A DNA stretch of 33,902 nt from Candidatus Cloacimonadota bacterium. GTDB lineage: Bacteria > Cloacimonadota > Cloacimonadia > Cloacimonadales > JAFGVF01. The translations under genes were made by a program, and so were the position numbers. The stretch is from assembly GCA_016838885.1 (NCBI GenBank), contig JAEKNW010000303.1, positions 1-33,902 of the forward strand. The letters run 5' to 3'. The notes below the pieces were generated by a model. That model saw nothing but the letters and a program-made list of their open reading frames with translations. It ran no database searches and was not told the origin of the DNA. The stretch's first letter is position 1, and the number at the start of each line of letters is the position of its first letter. Below are positions 10,732 through 18,352 of this stretch, piece by piece.

Positions 10732-11210
10732 TATTCACTCCGAGCATCGATGATAGAGTTTATAAGCTCTAAATCTTTGTCAGAATCAATCTTCTGAGCT
10801 AATACCATACCAGTCAATCTTGAGACTAGTCCGGCTAACTCAGCTCGAAGCTGTTGCTCTACCTTCTTTTTCTCATGAACAAGCTGGTCTTCTGTTTCGG
10901 AAACTATTGACTTACGGTTCTCATAGGCCTGCTGAAGAATCTTCTCTGCGTCAAATTCAGCTTCCTTTCTGATTTTATCCCGTAACTTTCTTGCCTCCAA
11001 GACAGCTTGTTTATACTCTTCTTCTTTGGTCAAGACCAATTTCTTAGCCTCTTCCTTTGATTTATTGGCATCATCAATATCAGCAGCAACTTTACTTTCT
11101 CTTTCATTAAGCATATCTTTAATTGGTTTATAAAGAACAATTTTTAAGATAAACATGAGAAGTAGAAAGTTTATCATTACTACTACCATTGAGATATCTA
11201 TACTAATCAT
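10731..11210 (-). CDS. atpF: F-type ATP synthase b subunit (peripheral stalk)
   Basis: 159 residues. One N-terminal membrane segment (about residues 6-27) ends in the typical LYKPIKDMLNERE turn. A long charged helix with heptad-like spacing follows and would dimerise to form the stator. Only one b gene is present, so a homodimer is expected rather than the b/b' pair of phototrophs. It is preceded by GGAGA and coupled to atpH. Confidence 0.95.
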   Translation of the reverse strand: MISIDISMVVVMINFLLLMFILKIVLYKPIKDMLNERESKVAADIDDANKSKEEAKKLVLTKEEEYKQAVLEARKLRDKIRKEAEFDAEKILQQAYENRKSIVSETEDQLVHEKKKVEQQLRAELAGLVSRLTGMVLAQKIDSDKDLELINSIIDARSE

Positions 11211-11232
11211 TTTTTCTCCATTATCTTGAGAA

Positions 11233-11478
11233 TTAAGCAGTAAATATTAATAATAATGCTACCACTAAAGAATAGATACCTGTTGATTCAGATACAGCCT
11301 GACCGATAAGCATTGTTCTGGTAATTAAACCTGCGTTTTCTGGAGTTCTTGCAATACCTTCACATGCCTTTCCTGCTGTGAAACCTTCACCAAGTCCTGG
11401 TCCTAAAGCACCGATTCCCATTGCGATTCCTGCGCCTAACAAAGCTGCAGCCTTTACTATTGCTTGATTAAGATCCAT
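11233..11478 (-). CDS. atpE: F-type ATP synthase c subunit, single hairpin, two-carboxylate Na+-type motif
   Basis: 81 residues forming one helical hairpin with the polar loop ARTPENA. The ion-binding Glu is E64 in [10 protein letters not shown]. The ESxxxY pattern (E64, S65, Y69, with V62) is the established Na+-coordinating set of the Ilyobacter tartaricus c ring. The position held there by Gln32 is Glu here (E31, in GPGLGEGF). That gives the two-carboxylate motif described for the Na+-driven Fusobacterium nucleatum ring. Na+ use is therefore likely but not proved by sequence. It lies just downstream of the triple-hairpin c gene, with its own GGAGG site. Confidence 0.93.
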   Translation of the reverse strand: MDLNQAIVKAAALLGAGIAMGIGALGPGLGEGFTAGKACEGIARTPENAGLITRTMLIGQAVSESTGIYSLVVALLLIFTA

Positions 11479-11524
11479 TTTTCCTCCAACGGATTTTTAT
11501 TTTATTTTTATATTTGTATTCTCA

Positions 11525-12277
11525 TTATGAGAAGAAAATTAACAAAAAGGCTATTACTAATGCATAAATAGCAGTAGATTCTGAAACAGCAGCACCTAAG
11601 AACATTGTTCTAGAGATAGCACCTCTTTCACGTGGGAATCTACCCAACATATTAGAGGCTCTTCCTGTTACAAATCCAATACCCATCCCTGGTCCCATTG
11701 TACCAATTCCAATAGCTATTGAAGCTCCTAGAAAGGCAGAAATCTTAACTACAAAATGTCCAAGAGTAGTTGAAGCGGTAGGGTTAGGAACACTATATAA
11801 TAGAAGTAAGGACACAACTAAAGCAAAAATTGCATCAGTTTGTGCCAAAGCTTGACCGATTAACATATTTGTGGTTACTCTGTTTGATTCTTTTGGAAGT
11901 CTGGAAATCACACTACAGGCTTGCCCTCCGGTATAACCGGCTCCAAATCCGGGTCCGATACTACCCAATCCCATGGATAATCCGGCAGCTAAGAGAGCTC
12001 CGACTTTGAACCAGCTCCCGGCTATATGTCCTGCTCCTCCAAAAATTAAAAGGAGAGAAATAACTAAGCCAAAGATAGCCCCTGTTTCAGTAACAGCTTG
12101 ACTAATGAGCATAGTTCTAAGAAGACCATCTCCGGATTTTGGTTGTTTTGCAAGGGCTTTTGCTGCTTCACCGGCAGCATAGCCTTCACCAATTCCGGCA
12201 CTGATTGAAGCTAAACCTGTACTTAATGCAGCACCTAAGTAGGCACTGATTAGTAAAAAACTATCTGCTTGCATCAT
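11525..12277 (-). CDS. atpE: fused triple-hairpin F-type c subunit with one inactive ion site
   Basis: 250 residues made of three c-type hairpins in one chain (about 1-80, 88-161 and 172-250), so six membrane helices. Each keeps the glycine-rich helix (GIGEGYAAG, GFGAGYTGG, GMGIGFVTG) and a polar loop like the F-type RQP loop (AKQPKSG, SRLPKES, GRFPRER). The ion-site positions differ: hairpin 1 has E31 and E64 with F69; hairpin 2 has Q146 instead of the essential Glu, with D148 two residues on; hairpin 3 has E233, S234 and Y238. So two of three sites are intact. Fused c units are known for V/A-type K subunits, and a duplicated one in the Na+ F-type enzyme of Acetobacterium woodii. AGGAGG precedes ATGATG; either Met may start. 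Confidence 0.93.
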   Translation of the reverse strand: MMQADSFLLISAYLGAALSTGLASISAGIGEGYAAGEAAKALAKQPKSGDGLLRTMLISQAVTETGAIFGLVISLLLIFGGAGHIAGSWFKVGALLAAGLSMGLGSIGPGFGAGYTGGQACSVISRLPKESNRVTTNMLIGQALAQTDAIFALVVSLLLLYSVPNPTASTTLGHFVVKISAFLGASIAIGIGTMGPGMGIGFVTGRASNMLGRFPRERGAISRTMFLGAAVSESTAIYALVIAFLLIFFS

Positions 12278-12286
12278 CTTATCCTC

Positions 12287-13294
12287 CTACTCTTCTGTAT
12301 TAATTTCAACTGCAAGGTAACTCATGGCTAACATTGTGAAAACAAATGCTTGCACTGACCCTGCAAAGAGTCCGAAGAACCCTGATAATACGATTGGCAC
12401 CATAATATATCGAACCAATTCAGACACCACTAAGATAATAATAGCTCCACCCATAATATTACCGAAAAGACGGAAAGCAATAGAGACTACTTTTGATAGT
12501 TCACCAATGATATTGAGGGGAGCTAAAAAGAACATTGGTTCAGCGAAACTCTTTAGATGAGTCCACAAACCTTTCTTCTTAATAGCGTTGTATTGTACGA
12601 CTATAATGGCAATGATACCAAGACCGATTGTGACATTTAAATTCCTAGTTGGCTCACTTATTCCCGGGATAGGAACTAACCCAATCATGTTACTAATCCA
12701 GATAAAAAGGAAAAGTGTTAACAGGTATGGGGTAAAGTGTTTATTCTCTTTACCTAGAGATTCACCAACTAAACCTTCAAAAGAATCGTAAATCCACTCA
12801 GTGGCGACTTGTAGTTTACCTGGTTTAAACTGAATCTTTCTGCGGACCATAAGGGCTAAGATTATGAGGATTAAATCAACTATAAACATCATGCGAATCA
12901 TGCGAATAGCATTAATAGTTTTCCCATCACCAAGGAATTTATGGAAGAAGAGATAAACAGAAGTGCTACCCCAAGGTAGATGTTCTTTAATATGCTCTAA
13001 ATCCTCCTCAGCTTGAGTTGATTCAATTTTTTCGATAACATTAGCGATAGTCCAGTCCGGATTATCAGCTTTGTACTTAGTAACTACTTCAGAATCCATT
13101 AAATACTGATCGGGTTGAGTCTCCTCATTAATCTTGTCCTGCATAGGAACTACCTCTTCAGTAAAATATAGACCGAACTTCCCTGTTTCGGGATTAGTGC
13201 CAATATTTAAACTGAAATTTAGATAGAATGAGAGTACAAGCTCAACAGCAAAGACAATTCCGATAGCAATTAAAATAATTTTCTTTTTTGTCAT
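12287..13294 (-). CDS. atpB: F-type ATP synthase a subunit with long N-terminal insertion
   Basis: 335 residues, longer than the roughly 230-270 of many bacteria. A first hydrophobic segment (about 5-27) is followed by an acidic, soluble-looking stretch of about 100 residues (30-130), then the conserved core. The essential Arg is R275 in SIAFRLFGN, and Q315 lies in the last conserved helix (AGSVQAFVFTMLAMSYL). These line the ion path against the c ring. Long N-terminal regions are known in a subunits of some FCB bacteria. It directly precedes the triple c gene. Confidence 0.95.
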   Translation of the reverse strand: MTKKKIILIAIGIVFAVELVLSFYLNFSLNIGTNPETGKFGLYFTEEVVPMQDKINEETQPDQYLMDSEVVTKYKADNPDWTIANVIEKIESTQAEEDLEHIKEHLPWGSTSVYLFFHKFLGDGKTINAIRMIRMMFIVDLILIILALMVRRKIQFKPGKLQVATEWIYDSFEGLVGESLGKENKHFTPYLLTLFLFIWISNMIGLVPIPGISEPTRNLNVTIGLGIIAIIVVQYNAIKKKGLWTHLKSFAEPMFFLAPLNIIGELSKVVSIAFRLFGNIMGGAIIILVVSELVRYIMVPIVLSGFFGLFAGSVQAFVFTMLAMSYLAVEINTEE

Positions 13295-13297
13295 AGT

Positions 13298-13684
13298 TTA
13301 CTCGATTCTTAAGTATTTTTTTATTATATTCCAAATAGTATCTAAATAGATAGATATCTGGGCAGATAATAATCCAAATCCAAACCAGATTATATCAATC
13401 TGATTCTTGAACACAAAGGCTATAATGAAAGCATAAAGGACAAATACGACATAGCGTAAATAAAATCCTTTAACTACTCTTAGTTTAGTCGCATTTTCGT
13501 TCATTGACAGTGCATTTAGCACAACATAGCTATGCCAGATAAAATTACCTGCACTTGCTACTGAACCTAAAATATAACTATAACTAACCCATGCTTTATT
13601 AGATATAAATATCGATATAACCAGGGGAATATTTGTCAAGATAATTATTTGAATAATTTTACGAGTGTATTTATTTATTTCCAT
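13298..13684 (-). CDS. atpI: AtpI-like membrane protein of the ATP synthase operon
   Basis: 128 residues with about four hydrophobic segments and short Lys/Arg-rich ends. No catalytic motif is visible. The place right before atpB, the size and the helix count fit AtpI (UncI), which helps in assembly or stability of the c ring in several bacteria. Sequence conservation in AtpI is poor, so the call rests mainly on context. It overlaps the upstream AtpZ gene by 14 bases and is 3 bases from atpB. Confidence 0.65.
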   Translation of the reverse strand: MEINKYTRKIIQIIILTNIPLVISIFISNKAWVSYSYILGSVASAGNFIWHSYVVLNALSMNENATKLRVVKGFYLRYVVFVLYAFIIAFVFKNQIDIIWFGFGLLSAQISIYLDTIWNIIKKYLRIE

Positions 13685-13904
13685 AAAATTTCCGTAAAAG
13701 CATGTAATTAGTTAAGATACCACTAATTATTCCACTAATTATTCCGATAATTAAAAACAAATTAGCTGTTTGAAGCAATTTATCAATCCAGCGTCCAATC
13801 AATAAAAATATAACGATTGAACTAATCATAGATAAACCTAATTGGGTTATAAGGCTTAAGTATTTTAACAGGGTGGGGTCAAATCCATCATATTTTTTAA
13901 ACAT
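13671..13904 (-). CDS. atpZ: AtpZ/AtpI-family small membrane protein
   Basis: 77 residues with two membrane helices (about 20-40 and 47-68), joined by GRWIDKLLQT and followed by a basic tail (LLRKFYGNK). This is the pattern of the ATPase_gene1 family (AtpZ), found at the head of many F-ATP synthase operons. AtpZ and AtpI have been proposed to work together in c-ring assembly or ion handling. The start overlaps the parB stop by one base (TAATG), so the chromosome-partition and ATP synthase genes are translated in one coupled run. Confidence 0.75.
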   Translation of the reverse strand: MFKKYDGFDPTLLKYLSLITQLGLSMISSIVIFLLIGRWIDKLLQTANLFLIIGIISGIISGILTNYMLLRKFYGNK

Positions 13905-14746
13905 TATTTATTAGTTTCCAGAGTTTTTAACAACCGGTTTAGTTCATCTTCATTATTGTATTGAATAAGAACTTTACCCTTACCGTTTTTCTCTTCCACT
14001 TTAACTTTAAGATTAAGCTGTTCTTTTAGAACGTTTTCCACATCTTTTCTTCTCTGAGAAGTAAGTTTTTTTGCTTTAGTCTTATTTTGCCAAGTTTTTG
14101 CTAACTCTTCTGCATTTCTGACTGAGAGAGAATCCTTGACTATCTTCTCAGCAAATGTGGTTTGATCCTGGTCCGGAAGTTGGAGAATAGCCCGACAATG
14201 GCCGGCTGAGATATCGTTATTGAGCAAAAGCTTCTGGACTGGAGGTGTTAGTTTAAGCATTCTCAAAGTGTTGGTTATGGTAGATCTATCTTTCCCCATC
14301 ATCTCAGCTACTTGAGCTTGAGACATGCCAAAATCATTAATTAGTTGATTATAGGCTAAAGCTTCTTCGATAGCGTTCAAATCTTCACGTTGTACATTTT
14401 CGATAATAGCATAGAGTAATTTTTCTTTGGGAGAAATTGATCTAATGATAACCGGGATTTCATCAAAGCCTGCTAATTTAGAGGCTTCTAATCTTCTTTC
14501 TCCTGCCACAAGTTCATAACCTTCTTCATCTATACTTTTTGTAACGATGATAGGCTGGATTATCCCATTTTCTCTGATAGAGTTGGCCAGCTCTTCTAAT
14601 TTTTCACGATCAAAGAGCTTTCTCGGTTGTAGCCTGTTTGGATGAATAAACTCAATTTTGACAGTAGTAATTCCTGTTTCAGTACTGGTTGATTCAGGAA
14701 GTTTGGAGATTAAAGAATCTAATCCGCGACCTAATTCAAAACTCAT
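13904..14746 (-). CDS. parB: chromosome-partitioning protein ParB
   Basis: 280 residues. The N-terminal ParB/Sulfiredoxin-type nucleotide-binding domain has HPNRLQPRKLFD and GERRLEA (82-88, the CTP-contact motif). A central helix-turn-helix region follows (MSQAQVAEMMGKDRSTITNT), which would bind parS. The C-terminal part (about 230-280) is a dimerisation domain. It acts with ParA in origin segregation. The ATG overlaps the parA stop (ATGA). No full parS site (TGTTTCACGTGAAACA) was noticed in the window. Confidence 0.95.
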   Translation of the reverse strand: MSFELGRGLDSLISKLPESTSTETGITTVKIEFIHPNRLQPRKLFDREKLEELANSIRENGIIQPIIVTKSIDEEGYELVAGERRLEASKLAGFDEIPVIIRSISPKEKLLYAIIENVQREDLNAIEEALAYNQLINDFGMSQAQVAEMMGKDRSTITNTLRMLKLTPPVQKLLLNNDISAGHCRAILQLPDQDQTTFAEKIVKDSLSVRNAEELAKTWQNKTKAKKLTSQRRKDVENVLKEQLNLKVKVEEKNGKGKVLIQYNNEDELNRLLKTLETNK

Positions 14747-15501
14747 TTTTTTACCACCTCTGAAGCTAATTCCAGATAATTTTGAGAACCTACTGATTTA
14801 ATATCATATTCAAAAATTGATTTCCCATAACTTGGGGCTTCGCATAGTTTTACATTACGATATATCATAGTTTCAAAGACCTGTTCCTTGAAGTAACGCT
14901 TTACTTCAGAAACAACTTGATTAGCTAAATTAAGTCTTTTATCATACATTGTTAGAAGAATCCCAAAGATATTCAAGTTAGGATTTAGATTTTGCTGAAT
15001 CAAACGGATAGTATTTAGTAATTGACTAACCCCTTCAAGAGCGAAATATTCACATTGAATGGGGATTATTACATCTGTACATGCTGTTAAGGCATTGACA
15101 GATAAAAGCCCTAAAGAGGGTGGACAGTCTATTATAATATATTCATATTTATCTTTAATACTTTTCAGGGCTTCCTTTAGTTTTTGTTCTCTGGCGAACT
15201 CCTTGACCAGCTCAATTTCAGCTCCGGTAAGATTGATATTTGCCGGGATTATCTCTAAATTATCCATAGAGGTAGCTAGAATGGTATCCCCTATCTCAGC
15301 TTTACCGATAATCACTTGATAGATATGTTTTTCAATATCATTTTTGTTAATCCCTAAGCCACTACTTGAATTCCCTTGTGGATCTAAGTCTATTAGGAGA
15401 GTCTTCTTCTCCAAAACAGCTAATCCTGCAGCTAAATTCATAGCTGTTGTGGTTTTACCTACACCACCTTTTTGATTTACTATTGAAATTATTCTATTCA
15501 T
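14743..15501 (-). CDS. parA: chromosome-partitioning ATPase ParA (Soj)
   Basis: 252 residues, the length of chromosomal ParA/Soj without the N-terminal HTH of plasmid type Ia proteins. The deviant Walker A motif KGGVGKTT is at 11-18 with its signature Lys. DLDPQGNSSSGLG and IIDCPPSLG follow as the Walker A' and B regions. It binds DNA non-specifically as an ATP dimer and is released by ParB. It overlaps rsmG by 8 bases and parB by 4. Confidence 0.96.
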   Translation of the reverse strand: MNRIISIVNQKGGVGKTTTAMNLAAGLAVLEKKTLLIDLDPQGNSSSGLGINKNDIEKHIYQVIIGKAEIGDTILATSMDNLEIIPANINLTGAEIELVKEFAREQKLKEALKSIKDKYEYIIIDCPPSLGLLSVNALTACTDVIIPIQCEYFALEGVSQLLNTIRLIQQNLNPNLNIFGILLTMYDKRLNLANQVVSEVKRYFKEQVFETMIYRNVKLCEAPSYGKSIFEYDIKSVGSQNYLELASEVVKK

Positions 15502-16108
15502 AATTTATCTCAACGATGTTCCTCGTACCTAATATTTCATTGCTAAAGTTATGTATTTTATAGTTATCAAACTGCACCACATCATCTAAGATCTTACTTT
15601 TATAGAGAATGACTTTCCCTTTGGGAGCAAGAATATTCATTAGTGGTTGTTTGAATTGGGGGATAATTTTGACAGAACGACTAATAATGTAGTCATATTT
15701 ATTGATTGTATTATACTCTTCGATTCTTGTCCAAAGGGTATTAACATTTGCGAGTTCAAGAATTTCTATCATCTCATCAATTACCATAATCTTCTTCTTA
15801 GTTCCATCTAAAAGATTAACCTGCATTTCCGGGAAAATAATCGCCATAGGGATACCCGGCAATCCTCCCCCTGTGCCAAAATCTAAGATCCTCTTCTTCT
15901 TCTTATCTATTAATTTATGTGGAAGTAGCGAATCATAAAAATGGGTTGTCCAAATCTCCTCTAAAGGCATCTTTCTTGAGAAAAGATTAATTTTAGCATT
16001 AGCTTCAACCAATACGTCATAATATTGTTCAAATTTAGTTTTAAGTTCCTCACTTCTCTCAGAAAAGTTATTTTCAAGATATGTAAAGAAAATCTCTTGA
16101 TTATTCAT
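15494..16108 (-). CDS. rsmG: 16S rRNA (guanine527-N7)-methyltransferase RsmG
   Basis: 204 residues from the ATG at 16108 (MNNQEIFF). A longer reading from 16141 would overlap the small upstream gene, while AAAGGAAA lies before 16108. The SAM-binding motif is DFGTGGGLPGIPMAI, followed by LLDGTKKKIMVIDEM, both typical of GidB/RsmG, and SRSVKIIPQF later. It methylates G527 of 16S rRNA in the streptomycin-sensitive region. In E. coli and many other bacteria rsmG lies next to the atp operon, and often next to parAB near oriC, as here. Confidence 0.94.
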   Translation of the reverse strand: MNNQEIFFTYLENNFSERSEELKTKFEQYYDVLVEANAKINLFSRKMPLEEIWTTHFYDSLLPHKLIDKKKKRILDFGTGGGLPGIPMAIIFPEMQVNLLDGTKKKIMVIDEMIEILELANVNTLWTRIEEYNTINKYDYIISRSVKIIPQFKQPLMNILAPKGKVILYKSKILDDVVQFDNYKIHNFSNEILGTRNIVEINYE

Positions 16109-16109
16109 T

Positions 16110-16250
16110 TTAATTATTTTTTCCTTTTGCTTTCTTAACAAATATTCTATCTAAGCCGGTTATAATCCCATAGAAAAGAAACATAAAAGCAAAAATACCC
16201 AGCATCCCCTTCCAAAGAAATTCAACAGCTAACATTACTGTCTCACTCAT
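16110..16250 (-). CDS. 46-residue single-pass membrane peptide
   Basis: Reads MSETVMLAVEFLWKGMLGIF then a hydrophobic run, ending in a Lys-rich tail (RIFVKKAKGKNN). One membrane helix, N-terminus acidic, C-terminus basic, so probably C-in. GAGGTG lies six bases before the ATG, in the 11-base gap after rlmH. The stop is one base from the rsmG start. This tight fit on both sides, plus codon-sized spacing, makes it a genuine gene. The pattern EFLWKGMLGIF recalls small proteins of the OadG/sodium-pump decarboxylase gamma type, but that likeness is weak and rests on memory. Function unknown. Confidence 0.7.
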   Translation of the reverse strand: MSETVMLAVEFLWKGMLGIFAFMFLFYGIITGLDRIFVKKAKGKNN

Positions 16251-16261
16251 AATCACCTCTT

Positions 16262-16726
16262 TTAATAATGATATTTCTTACCATTTAAAATACAAAAACT
16301 ACGATAAAGTTGCTCTACTAAAAGCATCCTTATCATCCGATGGGTAAAGGTCATCTTAGAAAAACTAAGCAGTAAATCAGCTCTCTGCCTTAATTCATCA
16401 GCTAAACCATAAACTCCACCTATTAAGAAGTCAATATTTCTGCTTCCCCTTAAATTGTCAATAAATCCTGCAAAATCGACAGAAGTAAAGAGCTTACCAT
16501 GTTCATCTAAGCCAATAATAAAATTATCATTTTTAAGATATTTACCAATTATTTCTGCTTCTTTTTGCTTAACTATTTCAATATTATTCGAAGAGGATAA
16601 TTTAACATCTGCGGTTTCGATTATCTCTAACTTGCAGAAGGAAGATAACCTTTTTGTATATTCAGCTATCCCCTCTTCAATAAACTTTTGCTTGGTTTTT
16701 CCCGGACATATCACTCTTATATTCAT
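16262..16726 (-). CDS. rlmH: 23S rRNA (pseudouridine1915-N3)-methyltransferase RlmH
   Basis: 154 residues, the normal size. It has the SPOUT-fold signature: FLIGGVYGLADELRQRAD (SAM-binding knot), then SFSKMTFTHRMIRMLLVEQLYRSFCI and the characteristic C-terminal KYHY. It methylates a pseudouridine in helix 69 of 23S rRNA. First gene of the long minus-strand unit, with GGAAAG before the ATG and a good promoter at 16745-16774. Confidence 0.96.
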   Translation of the reverse strand: MNIRVICPGKTKQKFIEEGIAEYTKRLSSFCKLEIIETADVKLSSSNNIEIVKQKEAEIIGKYLKNDNFIIGLDEHGKLFTSVDFAGFIDNLRGSRNIDFLIGGVYGLADELRQRADLLLSFSKMTFTHRMIRMLLVEQLYRSFCILNGKKYHY

Positions 16727-16744
16727 AACTTTCTTTCCTTTATT

Positions 16745-16774
16745 TTAGTATGAATATACCTTGTTTGATGTCAA
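16745..16774 (-). promoter_or_regulatory. promoter of the rlmH-rsmG-parAB-atp unit
   Basis: On the minus strand, TTGACA (16774-16769), an 18-bp spacer and TACTAA (16750-16745). The ATG of rlmH is at 16726. No other promoter-like gap longer than about 50 bases occurs before atpC, so much of the 10.7-kb unit may depend on it, although internal promoters cannot be excluded. Confidence 0.5.
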
Positions 16775-16891
16775 TAAAAAGAATTAAAATCTTTATAATC
16801 ATCCTATGATTAACACCTTTAGCAAATTTTTCTTTACAAAATTCATAATAAAAAAAACTAATAACTAAAAATAATATTAGAGGATAAACAA

Positions 16892-18283
16892 ATGAGTAAA
16901 ATTGGTTTTGATTTTCCTACTCAACCTCGTAAAACAATACTAAGCGAAGTTGAAGAACAATGGTATATGCCCTTTCTTGCTAAAAAATTAAATAGAGAAA
17001 TGACATCAATGAAGAAGAGTAATTTTGGACAGTATGATATGGCTGTTAATTACTTAACATCAGTAATTGAAGAAGCTCAAGCTGTAGAAAAAGTTGCAGT
17101 TTATAATATTGACCACATGGCTCAAGTTAGATTTACAGGAAAGGACAGTGTAGCTTTATTGGACAGAACCCTTCCGGCCAATGTTGCATCAATGAAGATT
17201 GGACAGTGCAAATACACTCTTCTCTTAAATGAAGAGGGTGGAGTTCAAGATGATCTTATCATTATGAGAGTTACAGAAGAAGAATTTATCTTAGTTATTA
17301 ATGCCGGACATGATTTAACCGGAAGAGGTATTGATCATGGTCATGAAGTCCAAGTAATCTCAGATGCAGATAGAATTCTTAACTATAAAAAAGATGATGA
17401 AGATGTAATAGTTGAAGATATTTCAGCTGATTTAGCCAAGATAGATGTCCAAGGGCCATACTCTTATAAACTAATCAGCGAATTATATGGAAAAGATGTT
17501 TTAAGAAATAGAAGTAATCCTGACAAGAACATGGGATTTTTTACTTTTAATGAATTTGATTATGAAGGCCAACATTATTTTATTAGTAGAACAGGCTACA
17601 CCAATAGATGGGGATGGGAATTATATGTTCCAGCTAAAGTAGCTGTAGAGCAGTATAAACGCATAATCGAAAAAGCTGTAGAATTAGGTGGATTATTAGT
17701 AGGTTTAGGTGGAAGAGACGAGAATAGACTTTCTGCGGGCAATGTAGGACTTCCTTTAATGGGACAAGAATACAAACCTGAATGGTCTCCGGTAAACGCA
17801 CCGCTTTTCAACGCTGCTTTTGATTTAAACAAAGAGTATTTTGTAGGTAAAGAAGCTATAATGAAAGTTATAGATGAGGGATGCACTCGCAAAATGGTTT
17901 TAGTAATCTCTGAAGGTATCGTAGTAGATAGAGATGTATTCTTGGCTGGAAAAAGAGTTGGTATCTGTACTTCAAGTATAAACTCACCAAATGTCAGTCA
18001 AGAGAAACGCGAGTTTATCGGTTCTAAGAGAGGCTCTGTTAATGGTCAAGATGGTCTGGCAGCTATCGGCTTATGCTGGTTGGATATTAATCCTTTTGAA
18101 GTTGATTCTGAAGGCAATGACATCTTAGAAATTGATGGAAAAGCTGTAAGAATCCCAGTTGAATTCTTCAAAACAGATGCTGAGGGAAACCCTAAAGGTA
18201 AGGCAGTTTTAGGTTATATCTCAGGAGATGGTGTTACTCCGGGAACTGCGCCGAGACCTTTGAAGAAAATAGAGAATTTGTAA
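16892..18283 (+). CDS. GcvT-fold aminomethyl/methyltransferase family protein, stand-alone
   Basis: 463 residues, longer than the roughly 360-residue glycine-cleavage T-protein because of an N-terminal extension of about 45-60 residues and inserts. Folate-binding signature LLNEEGGVQDDLII (112-124, with the conserved Asp D120), then INAGHD, SRTGYTNRWGWELYVP, and GGRDENRLSAGNVGLPL. The last matches the 'RLEAG..LYG' region of T-proteins. The C-terminal barrel follows (about 340-463). No gcvH, gcvP or lpd genes are near. It may be the T-protein working with subunits encoded elsewhere, or a folate-dependent demethylase of the same fold. AGAGGA precedes the ATG. Confidence 0.8.
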   Translation: MSKIGFDFPTQPRKTILSEVEEQWYMPFLAKKLNREMTSMKKSNFGQYDMAVNYLTSVIEEAQAVEKVAVYNIDHMAQVRFTGKDSVALLDRTLPANVASMKIGQCKYTLLLNEEGGVQDDLIIMRVTEEEFILVINAGHDLTGRGIDHGHEVQVISDADRILNYKKDDEDVIVEDISADLAKIDVQGPYSYKLISELYGKDVLRNRSNPDKNMGFFTFNEFDYEGQHYFISRTGYTNRWGWELYVPAKVAVEQYKRIIEKAVELGGLLVGLGGRDENRLSAGNVGLPLMGQEYKPEWSPVNAPLFNAAFDLNKEYFVGKEAIMKVIDEGCTRKMVLVISEGIVVDRDVFLAGKRVGICTSSINSPNVSQEKREFIGSKRGSVNGQDGLAAIGLCWLDINPFEVDSEGNDILEIDGKAVRIPVEFFKTDAEGNPKGKAVLGYISGDGVTPGTAPRPLKKIENL

Positions 18284-18309
18284 TTATAAAAAGACTTTAA
18301 CCCGAAAAT

Positions 18310-18336
18310 GAAGGGGAAGTTTTTAGCTTCCCCTTC
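18310..18336. terminator. bidirectional terminator between convergent genes
   Basis: GAAGGGGAAG (18310-18319), loop of seven bases, CTTCCCCTTC (18327-18336); 10-bp perfect stem. It stands between the ends of the GcvT-family gene and the giant gene. T-runs on either side are short. Confidence 0.75.
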
Positions 18337-18352
18337 TTTCACATCATAAGAG

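Noticed and set aside
11525-12277. V/A-type K proteolipid rather than F-type c
   Set aside because: Loops resemble the F-type RQP loop, and all neighbours are F-type subunits in the classic atpBEFHAGDC order.
16108-16141. RsmG start 33 bases upstream of the chosen ATG
   Set aside because: It would overlap the 46-codon gene and lacks a ribosome binding site; the ATG at 16108 has one.
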